Below, piece by piece: positions 52,001-60,741 of a stretch of DNA of 64,000 nt (within the stretch, counting starts at the first letter, position 1; the number at the start of each line of letters is the position of its first letter). The notes below the pieces were generated by a model, which was not told the DNA's origin, did no database searches, and worked only from the letters and a program-made list of their open reading frames with translations. A program made the translations under genes and the position numbers. Source of the stretch: Aquimixticola soesokkakensis (GTDB taxonomy: Bacteria; Pseudomonadota; Alphaproteobacteria; Rhodobacterales; Rhodobacteraceae); NCBI RefSeq assembly GCF_900172375.1, contig NZ_FWFS01000001.1, forward strand, positions 310,001 through 374,000. The letters are read 5' to 3'.

Positions 52001-52762
52001 TGTGAACAGCGCGTCCAGCGTGGCCACCGACACGGGGTCTTTGAGCGAGGCGACAAAGACCGGCAGGGGGTTCAACCCTGCGCGCAGGAGCGCCTTGACC
52101 AGGTGGTTCACCGGCATCAGCCCCGCCCCTTGCACCAGCGCACGGTAGAACACGATGGGCACAACGGGGGCGCCTGTGGTCCATGCGGCTTGCACCGTAT
52201 CGAGGTCGGCGACGCCTGTCGCGGGCCAGTAGACACCCGCGCGTAGCAACGGCTGGGCGGCGTGCGGTTTCTCGCCGCCGTGGATCATCGCGCGCGCGTA
52301 GGTCAGAAAGCCGGCGGCGTTCTGCGCGCCGCCTTCGACCAGATAGGACCACAGGGCATGATAGTCTTCGCGCGGCACGGTCGACAGGGCGGCAAGTTCG
52401 GGGTCGGGTTTGTCATCGCCGGGCAGGGCGACGAATGCCACGCCCGCCGCGTGCAGCCGCGCGGCATATTGGGTGAGGCCATATTTCCAGTAGCCCGCGC
52501 CGCCCAGAATGCGCGCGACGACAAGCTTTGATTGCGTGGCGCAGTCGTCCAGATGCAAATCGACCGACATCGGGTGGCGCAGGTGCATGAGCGAGGCGAG
52601 GCGCAGGCTGGGCGGTGTTTCCATCGCGGCGCGCGCTTCTGACAGGATCGCAAGTTCGGTATCGGCGGCGGAAATGACGACCAGATCGGCAGGGGTTTGG
52701 CCCAGATCGACCGCATCGGTCCCGTCTTCGATCGCGCCGGGGGTGGCTGCCAGAAGGTGCAT
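49097..52762 (-). CDS. cobN: cobaltochelatase subunit CobN
   Basis: The 1221-residue large subunit inserts cobalt into hydrogenobyrinate a,c-diamide in the aerobic cobalamin pathway, driven by the CobS/CobT ATPase, which is not in this window. CobN/magnesium-chelatase family text includes [58 protein letters not shown]-like and [20 protein letters not shown] segments, and the C-terminal [35 protein letters not shown] with CGGAGAAG before it is chosen as start; the longer frame is unlikely. It follows the GNAT gene after 249 bp, in which a small opposing gene sits. Confidence 0.96.
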   Translation of the reverse strand: [1221 protein letters not shown]

Positions 52763-52831
52763 CGTCTTCTCCGACTTGTTTTGTGCCGCGCTTTGCGGCA
52801 TCAGCGGGCAATCCCTGTGAAAGGTCATCCC

Positions 52832-53008
52832 ATGGACTATGGTAAAACCGGCGCGCCCAAAAAGGGCAACAACACGCCGAAACATTCTGAACACAACGCC
52901 TTTGGTACGTCAAAAACGCCCTATGGGCGCAAAGAAACCAAAGCCGAACTGCTGGCGCGCATGAAAGCGGCTGCCCAAGCCCTAAAGGCCCAGACGCGCG
53001 ACGAATGA
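52832..53008 (+). CDS. small basic conserved-looking protein (58 aa), opposing the cob operon
   Basis: The peptide MDYGKTGAPKKGNNTPKHSE is followed by a Lys-rich helix (KETKAELLARMKAAAQALKA). AAAGG precedes the ATG at good spacing, and the composition (Lys, Pro, Asn, then an amphipathic helix) is unlike random antisense translation in this high-GC genome. It lies between cobN and the GNAT gene on the opposite strand, 69 bp from the cobN start and 3 bp from the GNAT stop. Function unknown; I recall similar short proteins in related genomes but cannot verify it. Confidence 0.6.
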   Translation: MDYGKTGAPKKGNNTPKHSEHNAFGTSKTPYGRKETKAELLARMKAAAQALKAQTRDE

Positions 53009-53011
53009 CGC

Positions 53012-53461
53012 CTAAAGCGGTTTCGTCATGAAAACGCTGACGCCGTTGTCTTCGTAAGCGCCAAAAGCGGTGCTGCGGGTAAAGCCGTGGCGCTCGTACA
53101 GCCGACAGGCGGCGGCAAGTTCGTCGCCTGTTTCCAGTTTCAGCGCCGCTTTGCCTTCGTCGCGCGCGGCATCTTCCAGCGCGCGTAGCAGCGCGGCGGC
53201 AACGCCTTTGCCGCGACCGCTTTGGGCGGTGAACATGGACTTCACCTCGGCGTAGTCGCTGTGCAGTTTGATCGCCCCGACCCCCAGCACCTCTGTCCCC
53301 CAGCGCGCCTGGAAAAAGCGGATATCGCTTTGTGCAAGCGCCTCTGTTGGCAGGGCGTGATTGTGCTCGGCGGGGTAGATTTCCGCCTGCAAGGCCTGCG
53401 CCTGCGCCAGCAAAGCGGCGGGCGCAGGGTCGCGCGGATCAGCCAGTTCGACGATCAGCAT
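53012..53461 (-). CDS. GNAT family N-acetyltransferase
   Basis: The 149-residue protein shows the GNAT motif A region VKSMFTAQSGRGKGVAAALLRALEDAARDEG with the acetyl-CoA pyrophosphate loop, and motif B-like CRLYERHGFTRSTAFGAY near the C-terminus. The substrate is unknown. It lies 6 nt after cobW on the same strand, so it is carried in the B12-riboswitch operon between cobW and cobN, where it has no known pathway role. Confidence 0.88.
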   Translation of the reverse strand: MLIVELADPRDPAPAALLAQAQALQAEIYPAEHNHALPTEALAQSDIRFFQARWGTEVLGVGAIKLHSDYAEVKSMFTAQSGRGKGVAAALLRALEDAARDEGKAALKLETGDELAAACRLYERHGFTRSTAFGAYEDNGVSVFMTKPL

Positions 53462-53467
53462 GGGAGC

Positions 53468-54592
53468 TCAAGCGGTTTCACGTGCAACAGGACCGCGCAC
53501 GGCAGCGGCGAGAGCGGTTTCAATCGCTCCGCGCGCGAGGCCTGCCTCCCCGATCACCACCAGACGGGTCGCGCGCGCGGCGCTGCCAAAGGGCTGGTCG
53601 AAATAGGTGTCCACGCGGGGGCCGACAGCCTGCAACGTCAGGCGCATCGGCTTGCCCGCAACGGCGACGAACCCTTTGAGGCGCAGGATGTTATGGGCGC
53701 GGATCACCTCGGCCACCTGCGTGGCAAAGGCTTTGGGGTCGTTGATTTCGCCAAGCTCGACGACGAAGCTTTCGAATTCGTCGTGGCCATGTTCATGGTG
53801 GTGGTCGTGGTGGTGGTCATCGCCCTCGTGATCCCCCGCGTGAGCGTCCTCATGATCATCGTGGTGATGGTGGTGTACCTCGCCGCGCGCGTCCATGTCG
53901 CCTTCGGCGCCCGCTCCCTGTCCCAACAATACCTCGACAGGCAGCGCGCCCATCGTGGCTTTGACCACTTGCACGCCGCTGCGCGCCTCGGATTTGAGGT
54001 GGGCAACCAGCGCTTCGGCCTCGTCGCCGCTCAGCAGGTCGGCCTTGTTGACCACGATCATATCGGCGCAGGCGATCTGGTCATCAAACAGCTCGGACAG
54101 CGGTGTTTCGTGGTCGAGGTTTTCATCGAGTTTGCGCTGGGCATCGACGGCAGCCACGTTGTGGGCGAATTGCCCGTCCTTGACCGCGCGGCCATCAACC
54201 ACGGTCACAACACCGTCCACGGTGACGCGGGTGGAAATCTCGGGCCAGCCAAAGGCGCGCACCAGCGGTTGGGGCAGCGCAAGACCGGAGGTTTCGATAA
54301 CGATGTGTTCGGGGGGCAGGTCACGATCCAGCAGCTTTTCGAGGGTCGGGATGAAATCTTCGGCCACGGTGCAGCAGATGCAGCCGTTCGACAGTTCCAT
54401 CACGTCGTCCTCGGTGCAGGTTTCGATCCCGCAGCCCTTGAGAATGTCGCCATCCACGCCAAGATCACCGAATTCGTTGATGATCAACGCGATGCGCTTG
54501 CCGTTGGCGTTTTGCAGCATGTTACGGATCAATGTGGTCTTTCCCGCGCCGAGAAAGCCGGTGACGACCGTTGCTGGGATTTTGGCAGCCAT
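53468..54592 (-). CDS. cobW: CobW-type G3E GTPase / metal chaperone
   Basis: The 374-residue protein has the P-loop GFLGAGKTT (12-20), the metal-binding GCICC motif (70-74) and an NKAD-type guanine motif (MIVVNKADLL). A His/Asp-rich stretch at about 238-273 includes HHHHHDDHEDAHAG. The C-terminal CobW domain ends with GEAGLARGAI-like text. CobW proteins are COG0523 GTPases that deliver cobalt in the aerobic cobalamin pathway. Its place between the CbiM-like transporter and cobN fits. The start is behind AGGAT, 76 nt after cbiM. Confidence 0.94.
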   Translation of the reverse strand: MAAKIPATVVTGFLGAGKTTLIRNMLQNANGKRIALIINEFGDLGVDGDILKGCGIETCTEDDVMELSNGCICCTVAEDFIPTLEKLLDRDLPPEHIVIETSGLALPQPLVRAFGWPEISTRVTVDGVVTVVDGRAVKDGQFAHNVAAVDAQRKLDENLDHETPLSELFDDQIACADMIVVNKADLLSGDEAEALVAHLKSEARSGVQVVKATMGALPVEVLLGQGAGAEGDMDARGEVHHHHHDDHEDAHAGDHEGDDHHHDHHHEHGHDEFESFVVELGEINDPKAFATQVAEVIRAHNILRLKGFVAVAGKPMRLTLQAVGPRVDTYFDQPFGSAARATRLVVIGEAGLARGAIETALAAAVRGPVARETA

Positions 54593-54668
54593 GAAAATAT
54601 CCTGTGCGAAAATGAGAAAACGCCAAGGCTTGCGGGCCTTGGCGTCGAATTTAGCCAGCCGGTGGTGC

Positions 54669-55337
54669 TTAGGCGTTCAGCAGACGTGTGGCCACGAGGC
54701 CGCTGTCTTTGAGGCCTTTGAGGGATTTTGCGCCAGCGAGCACGGCCAGATCCACCAGAGGCTCGATCAGAACAACCATCATGTAGGCGACGCCGAAGGT
54801 GGCAACACCGGATGTGGCGGCAAACCCGTCGGCGTAAAATGCCCAGAAGGCCACCCAGGCGACGATGCCGCCCTGGTACACAGCGGAGAGTTTCGCAACC
54901 TGCATGTAGGTGACATCGACATAGGCGGTGCCCGCGGGAATGATGCGGTCCGCAACCATCTTGAGGCCAAACAGCGGGATCAACAGCGTGGTGACGTTCA
55001 TGCCGTATTGCGGCAGATCGAAGGGCGCAAAGAACAGACCCTGGGCAAGCAAACCCAGCGCCAGACCCAGCGCAGCAGGCGCCGCGCCGAACAGCAAGAA
55101 CAGGGTCGAGCCAAAGATGAAGTGGACCTCCGACACGCCAACGGGCGGATGCGGCAACATTTGAAAGGCGACCAGCGTGCCGAGCATGGCAACGACAGCG
55201 CGCGCCCCAAAGGAGGCAACGCCACGCGCGCGCAGGTCGGGCAGGGCGGATTTCACCGTCAAGCCTGCTGCACCGGCAGCGGTTACCACGGAAAGCGCAA
55301 GTTTGGCGCCTGTCACAAGACCGGGTTCGATATGCAT
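54669..55337 (-). CDS. CbiM-like energy-coupling factor permease (cobalt transport)
   Basis: The 222-residue membrane protein has six or seven helices and belongs to the CbiM/NikM family (PF01891-like). It begins MHIEPGLVTG, with the N-terminal Met-His that binds the metal in CbiM. The segment HPPVGVSEVHFIFGSTLFLLFG holds two further His and replaces the usual GTSGHLLG-type text. No cbiN, cbiQ or cbiO gene follows; cobW does. It may use ECF parts encoded elsewhere or work alone. It is the first gene after the B12 riboswitch, which supports a cobalt or corrinoid role. AGGAG precedes the ATG. Confidence 0.85.
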   Translation of the reverse strand: MHIEPGLVTGAKLALSVVTAAGAAGLTVKSALPDLRARGVASFGARAVVAMLGTLVAFQMLPHPPVGVSEVHFIFGSTLFLLFGAAPAALGLALGLLAQGLFFAPFDLPQYGMNVTTLLIPLFGLKMVADRIIPAGTAYVDVTYMQVAKLSAVYQGGIVAWVAFWAFYADGFAATSGVATFGVAYMMVVLIEPLVDLAVLAGAKSLKGLKDSGLVATRLLNA

Positions 55338-55351
55338 ATTTCTTCTCCTAG

Positions 55352-55369
55352 ACCGTCATCCCCGACGGT
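55352..55369 (-). promoter_or_regulatory. hairpin next to the cbiM ribosome-binding site
   Basis: ACCGTC (55352-55357) and GACGGT (55364-55369) form a 6-bp stem with a 6-nt loop just before CTAGGAG on the minus strand. It sits between the B12 box of the riboswitch and the ribosome site, where the expression platform is expected, so it may control translation start. Confidence 0.45.
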
Positions 55370-55379
55370 TGGTTGATGT

Positions 55380-55575
55380 CTTGCCACGGCTGGTCTCCTG
55401 GCTCGCGGGTCAGGGCACCTTGTCACCTTCCCGGGGCATCTGGCCCCAGTGGCAAACCGACAAAGCACTCTCCGCTTACAGTCGCGGGGGCGGCTGCGGC
55501 ATCAGGCCCCGAATTGGGTCACCCTCACCGCATTCCCATTTCTCCCCCTGAAGCTTGGCATCAGTGCGGGGGAAC
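55380..55575 (-). ncRNA. cobalamin (B12) riboswitch
   Basis: On the minus strand the leader carries the conserved pieces of the cobalamin aptamer in order: GGGAATGCGGTG, then GACTGTAAGCGGAGAG (typical P3-P6 core), GCCACTGGGGCC, and the B12 box CAGGAGACCAGCC (near 55388-55400). It lies directly upstream of the CbiM-like gene with a promoter before it. Binding of adenosylcobalamin should switch off expression of the cbiM-cobW-GNAT(-cobN) unit. The exact 5' limit is approximate. Confidence 0.93.
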
Positions 55576-55587
55576 CATAGCCTCCCC

Positions 55588-55616
55588 ATTTGGACCGCAG
55601 CCCCCCTGTGCGTCAA
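55588..55616 (-). promoter_or_regulatory. predicted promoter of the riboswitch operon
   Basis: TTGACG (55616-55611) and CCAAAT (55593-55588) are 17 nt apart on the minus strand, just upstream of the riboswitch. The predicted start near 55581 gives a leader of about 245 nt before the CbiM-like start codon. Confidence 0.45.
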
Positions 55617-55720
55617 GGTCAGAACCGCGCAGCGGGGCGCGACCAAAGGCCAAGCTTCGCAATTGCAGGGGCAAAGGGGGCGGTTTCGGGCGCGCCGCCT
55701 TGTCTGGTGTCGAGGGTGCG

Positions 55721-55749
55721 TTGACAGCACCCTGCCCAAACTGGACAAT
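55721..55749 (+). promoter_or_regulatory. predicted promoter of smc
   Basis: A perfect -35 TTGACA (55721-55726) is followed after 17 nt by GACAAT (55744-55749), matching four of six -10 positions. It would start transcription near 55757, about 27 nt before the smc GTG start. Confidence 0.55.
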
Positions 55750-55783
55750 TGGCGCCCAATAAGAATCGACATGAGGCAAACCC

Positions 55784-58700
55784 GTGCGCTTTACAAAACT
55801 CCGTCTCAATGGCTTCAAAAGCTTCGTAGACCCGACCGATCTGGTGATCGGTGACGGGCTGACGGGGGTTGTCGGCCCCAACGGCTGCGGCAAATCCAAC
55901 CTTCTTGAAGCGCTGCGCTGGGTGATGGGCGAAACGCGCCCCTCCGCGATGCGCGGCGGGGGCATGGAGGATGTGATCTTCGCCGGTGCGGCCTCGCGCC
56001 CTGCGCGCAACTTTGCCGAAGTGGCGCTTGTCATCGACAATTCCGAACGGCTTGCGCCCTCTGGCTTTAACGAGGCGGATGCGCTGGAAATCATCCGCCG
56101 GATCACCCGCGACGCGGGATCGGCCTATAAGGTCAACACCAAGGATGTGCGCGCGCGCGATGTGTCGATGCTGTTTGCTGATGCATCGACCGGCGCGCAT
56201 AGTCCCGCGCTGGTGCGCCAAGGCCAGATCAGCGAGTTGATCAACGCCAAACCCAAAAACCGTCGCCGCATTCTGGAGGAAGCCGCCGGGATTTCCGGTC
56301 TGTACCAGCGCCGCCACGAGGCCGAGTTAAAACTGAAAGGCGCCGAGACCAATCTGGCGCGGGTCGACGATGTGATCGAACAGCTTGCAGGGCAGCTCGC
56401 GTCACTGGCCCGTCAGGCCCGCCAGGCGGCGCGGTATCGCGAAATCGGCACCGAATTGCGCCAAGCCGAGGGCCTGTTGCTGTATCGCAAGTGGCGCGAG
56501 GCCGACGATCACCGCGCGCAGGCCGATGAGGCATTGCGCCAGCGCGTGCGCCAGGCGGGCGAGGCGGAAAAAATTGCCCGCGACGCAGGGGCACGGCGCA
56601 GCGCACAAGAGGAGATGTTGCCGCCTCTGCGCGAGGAAGAAGCGATTGCGACGGCGGTTTTGCAGCGGCTTGTCGTGCAGCGCGACGCTTTGGGAGAAGA
56701 GGAAGCACGCGCGCGCGACCTGATCGCAACGCTCACGGGGCGCGTCGATCAATTGACGCGCGACATCGAACGCGAGGAGGTGCTCAACCGCGATGCCAAC
56801 GACACGATCGCGCGGCTCGATTGGGAAAAGATAGAATTGGGCAAAGCCGCAGAAGGCCACGCGGGCAAGTTGGAAGCGGCGCAGGATGTGGCCTCGGAGG
56901 CCTCGGATGTGTTGAGCGAACGCGAGGCGCTGTTGTCGGAACTGACCGAAGATGTGGCGCGGCTTGCCGCGCGCCACCAATCCGCGAGCCGTCTGTGCGA
57001 TGAAAACCGCCGCGGCTGGGAGACCTCGCAAGCCGAGGCCAGCGCGGCGCGCGATGCGGTGGATGCGGCGCGCGCGACCCTGGCTCAGGCCGCCGACAAA
57101 CAGGCCGAGGCCGAAGACCAGCAAGATGCCGCGCGTGATGCCGCGCAAGAGGCCGAGGATCGCTTGGCAAGCGCCGAAGACGCGCGGGCCCAATTTCAGG
57201 CCCGCGAGCAGGAGGCCCGCGCGGCGCGCTCGCAGTCCGAGGGTGAAGTGGGGGCGTTGCGGGCCGAGGTCGGCGCGCTGGCAAAATTGCTCGAACGGGA
57301 TCGCGGTGAAGGTACGGCGATGCTCGACCTGATCCGCGTCGTCGCGGGCTTTGAGCAGGCGTTGGGCGCGGCCCTGTCGGACGATTTGCGCCAGCCGCTG
57401 ACCAGTGACACAACCGCCTCGGGTTGGGCGCAACTGACCCCCTTTGACGCCAGCGCGCCCTTGCCCGCACAGGCCCGCGCGCTCAGCGAGGTGGTGAGCG
57501 GGCCTGCCGCCCTGTCGCGCCGCTTGAGTCAGGTCGGGATCGTGGATGCCGCCGCGGGGGCCGACTTGCAAGACAGCCTGACGGCGGGACAGTGTCTGGT
57601 CTCTGTTTCAGGGGATTTCTGGCGTTGGGACGGGCTGCGCGCCTCTGCTGCCGATGCGCCCTCCGCCGCCGCCTTGCGCTTGCAGCAACTCAACCGGTTG
57701 GAAGATTTAAAGCAGGAACTGGCCCGCGCCGAGGCCCAGGCACAGGGCACGATCCAGGCCCACGAACACCTGAAATCCGCGCTGGCGGATGCAACCGAGG
57801 CAGATCGCCAGGCGCGCGAAGCACGCCGCGACGCGGATCGCGCCTTGTCCGAGGCCGCGCGGACCCTGTCGCGCGTTGAGGCCGAACGCGCGATGGCCGC
57901 AGGGCGGGTTGAAACCCTCGGATTGTCGGTGACACGCCATAGCGCAGACGCACAGGCGGCAGAGCAGCGGCTGCGCGAGGCCGAAGCGACGCGCGCGGCC
58001 CTGCCCGATCTCGAGGGCGCGCGCAGCGAAGTGGATCAGGTCAAGATGACGGTGGAAGCCGCGCGGATTACGATGATGACCCGCCGTTCCGCCTTTGACG
58101 AAATCCGGCGCGAAGGCGATGCGCGCACCCGCCGCTCGCAAGAGGTGACCAAGGAACTGAGCGGTTGGCGCCATCGTCTGGACACCGCAACGACGCGGAT
58201 TGGCGAACTGGCCGAACGCAAGGAGGTCTCCGTCGAGCAGTTGGAAGAGGCGCGGGCCCTGCCCGAAGACATCGAGGACAAGCGCGCCGATCTGCAAGAG
58301 CGGATCGACGCCGCCCAAGCGCGGCGCGCGGCAGCGGCCGACAAGCTGGCGCTGGCCGAAACCGCCTTGCGCGAGTCTGCCCAGCTTGAGCGCGAGGCCG
58401 AGCGTCTGGCGGGCGAAGCCCGTGAAACCCGTGCCGCCGCCGAGGCCCGCGCCAGCGCCGCGCGCGACACGGTGCAAGCCGCAGTGGACCGGATTCGCGA
58501 AGATCTGGACCTCAGTCCAAAGGCGCTGGTCGACAGCCTGACCGGCGATCCGGATGCCTTCAGCGATAGCGAGGCGATCGAGACCGAGGTGAACCGCCTC
58601 AAGCGGCTGCGCGACAGCCTCGGGGCGGTGAACCTGCGCGCCGAAGATGACGCCCGCGAGGTCCAGAGCGAGCATGACACGCTCAAAACCGAAAAGCTGG

Positions 58701-59239
58701 ATCTGGAAGAGGCGATCAAGACGCTGCGCGCGGGCATTGCCTCTTTGAACCGTGAAGGGCGCGAGCGGTTGCTGACGGCTTTTGAACAGGTGAACACCAA
58801 TTTTGCGATGTTGTTCACCCATCTGTTTAACGGCGGGGAGGCCAAGCTGGCGTTGGTGGAATCCGACGATCCCCTCGACGCGGGTCTCGAAATCCTGTGC
58901 CAACCGCCGGGCAAAAAACTCTCGACCCTTTCGTTGTTGTCGGGGGGCGAACAGACGCTGACCGCGCTGGCCCTGATTTTTGCGGTGTTCCTTGCCAATC
59001 CCGCGCCGATCTGTGTGCTCGACGAGGTGGACGCACCGCTTGACGATGCCAATGTGACGCGGTTTTGTGACATGCTGGACGAAATGACCAAACAGACCGA
59101 CACGCGGTTTCTGGTCATCACCCACCACGCGGTCACCATGGCGCGGATGGATCGTCTGTTCGGTGTGACAATGCAGGAACAGGGCGTAAGCCAGCTTGTG
59201 TCGGTGGATTTGAAACGGGCCGAAGCGATGGTGGCGTGA
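55784..59239 (+). CDS. smc: chromosome segregation protein SMC
   Basis: The 1151-residue ATPase organises and segregates the chromosome as a dimer with ScpA/ScpB. The N-terminal head has Walker A GPNGCGKSN (31-39) after KLRLNGFKSF. Two long Ala/Glu/Arg-rich coiled coils (about 165-490 and 650-980) flank a hinge around 495-620. The C-terminal head has the signature LSLLSGGEQTLTALAL and Walker B ICVLDEVDAPLDDANV. The GTG start follows ATGAGGCA. The gene is alone in its direction, 544 bp from the GTG to the CbiM start with the riboswitch region between. Confidence 0.96.
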   Translation: MRFTKLRLNGFKSFVDPTDLVIGDGLTGVVGPNGCGKSNLLEALRWVMGETRPSAMRGGGMEDVIFAGAASRPARNFAEVALVIDNSERLAPSGFNEADALEIIRRITRDAGSAYKVNTKDVRARDVSMLFADASTGAHSPALVRQGQISELINAKPKNRRRILEEAAGISGLYQRRHEAELKLKGAETNLARVDDVIEQLAGQLASLARQARQAARYREIGTELRQAEGLLLYRKWREADDHRAQADEALRQRVRQAGEAEKIARDAGARRSAQEEMLPPLREEEAIATAVLQRLVVQRDALGEEEARARDLIATLTGRVDQLTRDIEREEVLNRDANDTIARLDWEKIELGKAAEGHAGKLEAAQDVASEASDVLSEREALLSELTEDVARLAARHQSASRLCDENRRGWETSQAEASAARDAVDAARATLAQAADKQAEAEDQQDAARDAAQEAEDRLASAEDARAQFQAREQEARAARSQSEGEVGALRAEVGALAKLLERDRGEGTAMLDLIRVVAGFEQALGAALSDDLRQPLTSDTTASGWAQLTPFDASAPLPAQARALSEVVSGPAALSRRLSQVGIVDAAAGADLQDSLTAGQCLVSVSGDFWRWDGLRASAADAPSAAALRLQQLNRLEDLKQELARAEAQAQGTIQAHEHLKSALADATEADRQAREARRDADRALSEAARTLSRVEAERAMAAGRVETLGLSVTRHSADAQAAEQRLREAEATRAALPDLEGARSEVDQVKMTVEAARITMMTRRSAFDEIRREGDARTRRSQEVTKELSGWRHRLDTATTRIGELAERKEVSVEQLEEARALPEDIEDKRADLQERIDAAQARRAAAADKLALAETALRESAQLEREAERLAGEARETRAAAEARASAARDTVQAAVDRIREDLDLSPKALVDSLTGDPDAFSDSEAIETEVNRLKRLRDSLGAVNLRAEDDAREVQSEHDTLKTEKLDLEEAIKTLRAGIASLNREGRERLLTAFEQVNTNFAMLFTHLFNGGEAKLALVESDDPLDAGLEILCQPPGKKLSTLSLLSGGEQTLTALALIFAVFLANPAPICVLDEVDAPLDDANVTRFCDMLDEMTKQTDTRFLVITHHAVTMARMDRLFGVTMQEQGVSQLVSVDLKRAEAMVA

Positions 59240-59329
59240 GGCAGGCCGGGTCCGGGGGGTGGCACGGGGCCGCTTGGGGCTGGACGCGCGCGGCCACAAT
59301 CCTTACCTCTGCCTGCAAGGAGACTGCTC

Positions 59330-60280
59330 ATGACCAAACCCGCCTTGACCCTCTATCTGGCCGCGCCGCGCGGATTTTGCGCCGGTGTGGACCGTGCGAT
59401 CAAGATCGTCGAACTGGCGATTGAAAAATGGGGTGCGCCGGTCTTTGTGCGCCACGAGATCGTGCACAACAAATATGTGGTCGACAGTCTGCGCGACAAA
59501 GGCGCGGTGTTTGTCGAGGAGCTCGACGACTGCCCGCCGGATCGTCCGGTTATTTTCTCCGCCCATGGCGTGCCGAAATCCGTGCCGCAAGCCGCCGCCG
59601 CGCGCGAGATGGTCTATGTCGATGCGACCTGCCCGCTGGTGTCCAAAGTGCATATCGAAGCCGAGCGCCACCACGCAGAGGGGTTGCAAATGGTGATGAT
59701 CGGCCACGCGGGGCACCCCGAAACGGTCGGCACGATGGGGCAGCTTCCCGAGGGGGAGGTCCTGCTGGTCGAAACGCCTGAAGATGTAGCGCATCTTGAT
59801 GTCAGGGATGAAAAGCGCTTGGCTTTCATCACGCAAACAACGTTGTCGATTGATGACACCGCTGAAATCGTCGCTGCCTTGCGCGCGCGGTTCCCCGCGA
59901 TCATCGGTCCCCATAAAGAAGACATCTGTTACGCGACCACCAACCGACAGCACGCGGTCAAAGCCATCGCGGGCAAGATCGACGCGCTCCTGGTGATCGG
60001 TGCGCCCAATTCGTCGAACTCCAAACGCCTGGTCGAGGTCGGGACCGCGAACGGCTGCGCCTATTCGCAACTGGTGCAGCGCGCGCAAAACATCGACTGG
60101 CGCGCGATCGAGGGGATCAAAACCGTGGGGATCACGGCAGGCGCGTCGGCCCCCGAAGTGTTGGTGAACGAGGTGCTCGATGCCTTTCGCGAGCGTTTCA
60201 ACGTGCGTGTTGAACTGGTCGAAACCGCGCAGGAAAATGTCGAATTCAAAGTGCCACGCGTCTTGAGGGAGCCCGCCTGA
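59330..60280 (+). CDS. ispH: 4-hydroxy-3-methylbut-2-enyl diphosphate reductase
   Basis: The 316-residue iron-sulfur enzyme makes IPP and DMAPP in the last step of the MEP isoprenoid pathway. Cluster cysteines are in [13 protein letters not shown] (near residue 18), [13 protein letters not shown] and [22 protein letters not shown] carries the active-site His, and [17 protein letters not shown] is conserved. A Shine-Dalgarno AAGGAG precedes the ATG. It shares its last base with the rnhA start. Confidence 0.97.
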   Translation: MTKPALTLYLAAPRGFCAGVDRAIKIVELAIEKWGAPVFVRHEIVHNKYVVDSLRDKGAVFVEELDDCPPDRPVIFSAHGVPKSVPQAAAAREMVYVDATCPLVSKVHIEAERHHAEGLQMVMIGHAGHPETVGTMGQLPEGEVLLVETPEDVAHLDVRDEKRLAFITQTTLSIDDTAEIVAALRARFPAIIGPHKEDICYATTNRQHAVKAIAGKIDALLVIGAPNSSNSKRLVEVGTANGCAYSQLVQRAQNIDWRAIEGIKTVGITAGASAPEVLVNEVLDAFRERFNVRVELVETAQENVEFKVPRVLREPA

Positions 60281-60741
60281 TGCCGGATTTTTTCGCTTAT
60301 ACCGACGGGGCATGTTCGGGCAACCCCGGCCCCGGTGGATGGGGGGCGCTGCTGATTGCGCGCGACGGCGAGACCGTGCTCAAAGAGCGCGAACTCAAGG
60401 GCGGCGAGGCCGACACGACGAACAACCGCATGGAATTGCTCGCCTCTATTTCTGCGCTCGAGGCGCTGGGCAAAGCCTCAAAGATCACCGTGGTGACCGA
60501 TAGCGCCTATGTGAAAAACGGGGTAACTGGCTGGATTCACGGCTGGAAACGGAATGGTTGGAAGACCTCGAACAAAAAGCCGGTCAAGAATGTTGACCTC
60601 TGGCAGCGCCTGGATGAAGCCGCCGCGCGTCACAATGTGACGTGGAAATGGGTCAAAGGTCACGCCGGCCATCCCGAAAACGAGCGCGCCGACGAATTGG
60701 CGCGCGCAGGCATGGCCCCGTTCAAAAAGAAGACCGCATGA
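60280..60741 (+). CDS. rnhA: ribonuclease HI
   Basis: The 153-residue nuclease removes RNA from RNA-DNA hybrids. The metal-binding acidic residues are in [46 protein letters not shown] and [16 protein letters not shown]. The basic handle region [17 protein letters not shown] is present, as in E. coli RNase HI. It is coupled to ispH (TGATG) and to the next gene (ATGA). Confidence 0.97.
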   Translation: MPDFFAYTDGACSGNPGPGGWGALLIARDGETVLKERELKGGEADTTNNRMELLASISALEALGKASKITVVTDSAYVKNGVTGWIHGWKRNGWKTSNKKPVKNVDLWQRLDEAAARHNVTWKWVKGHAGHPENERADELARAGMAPFKKKTA

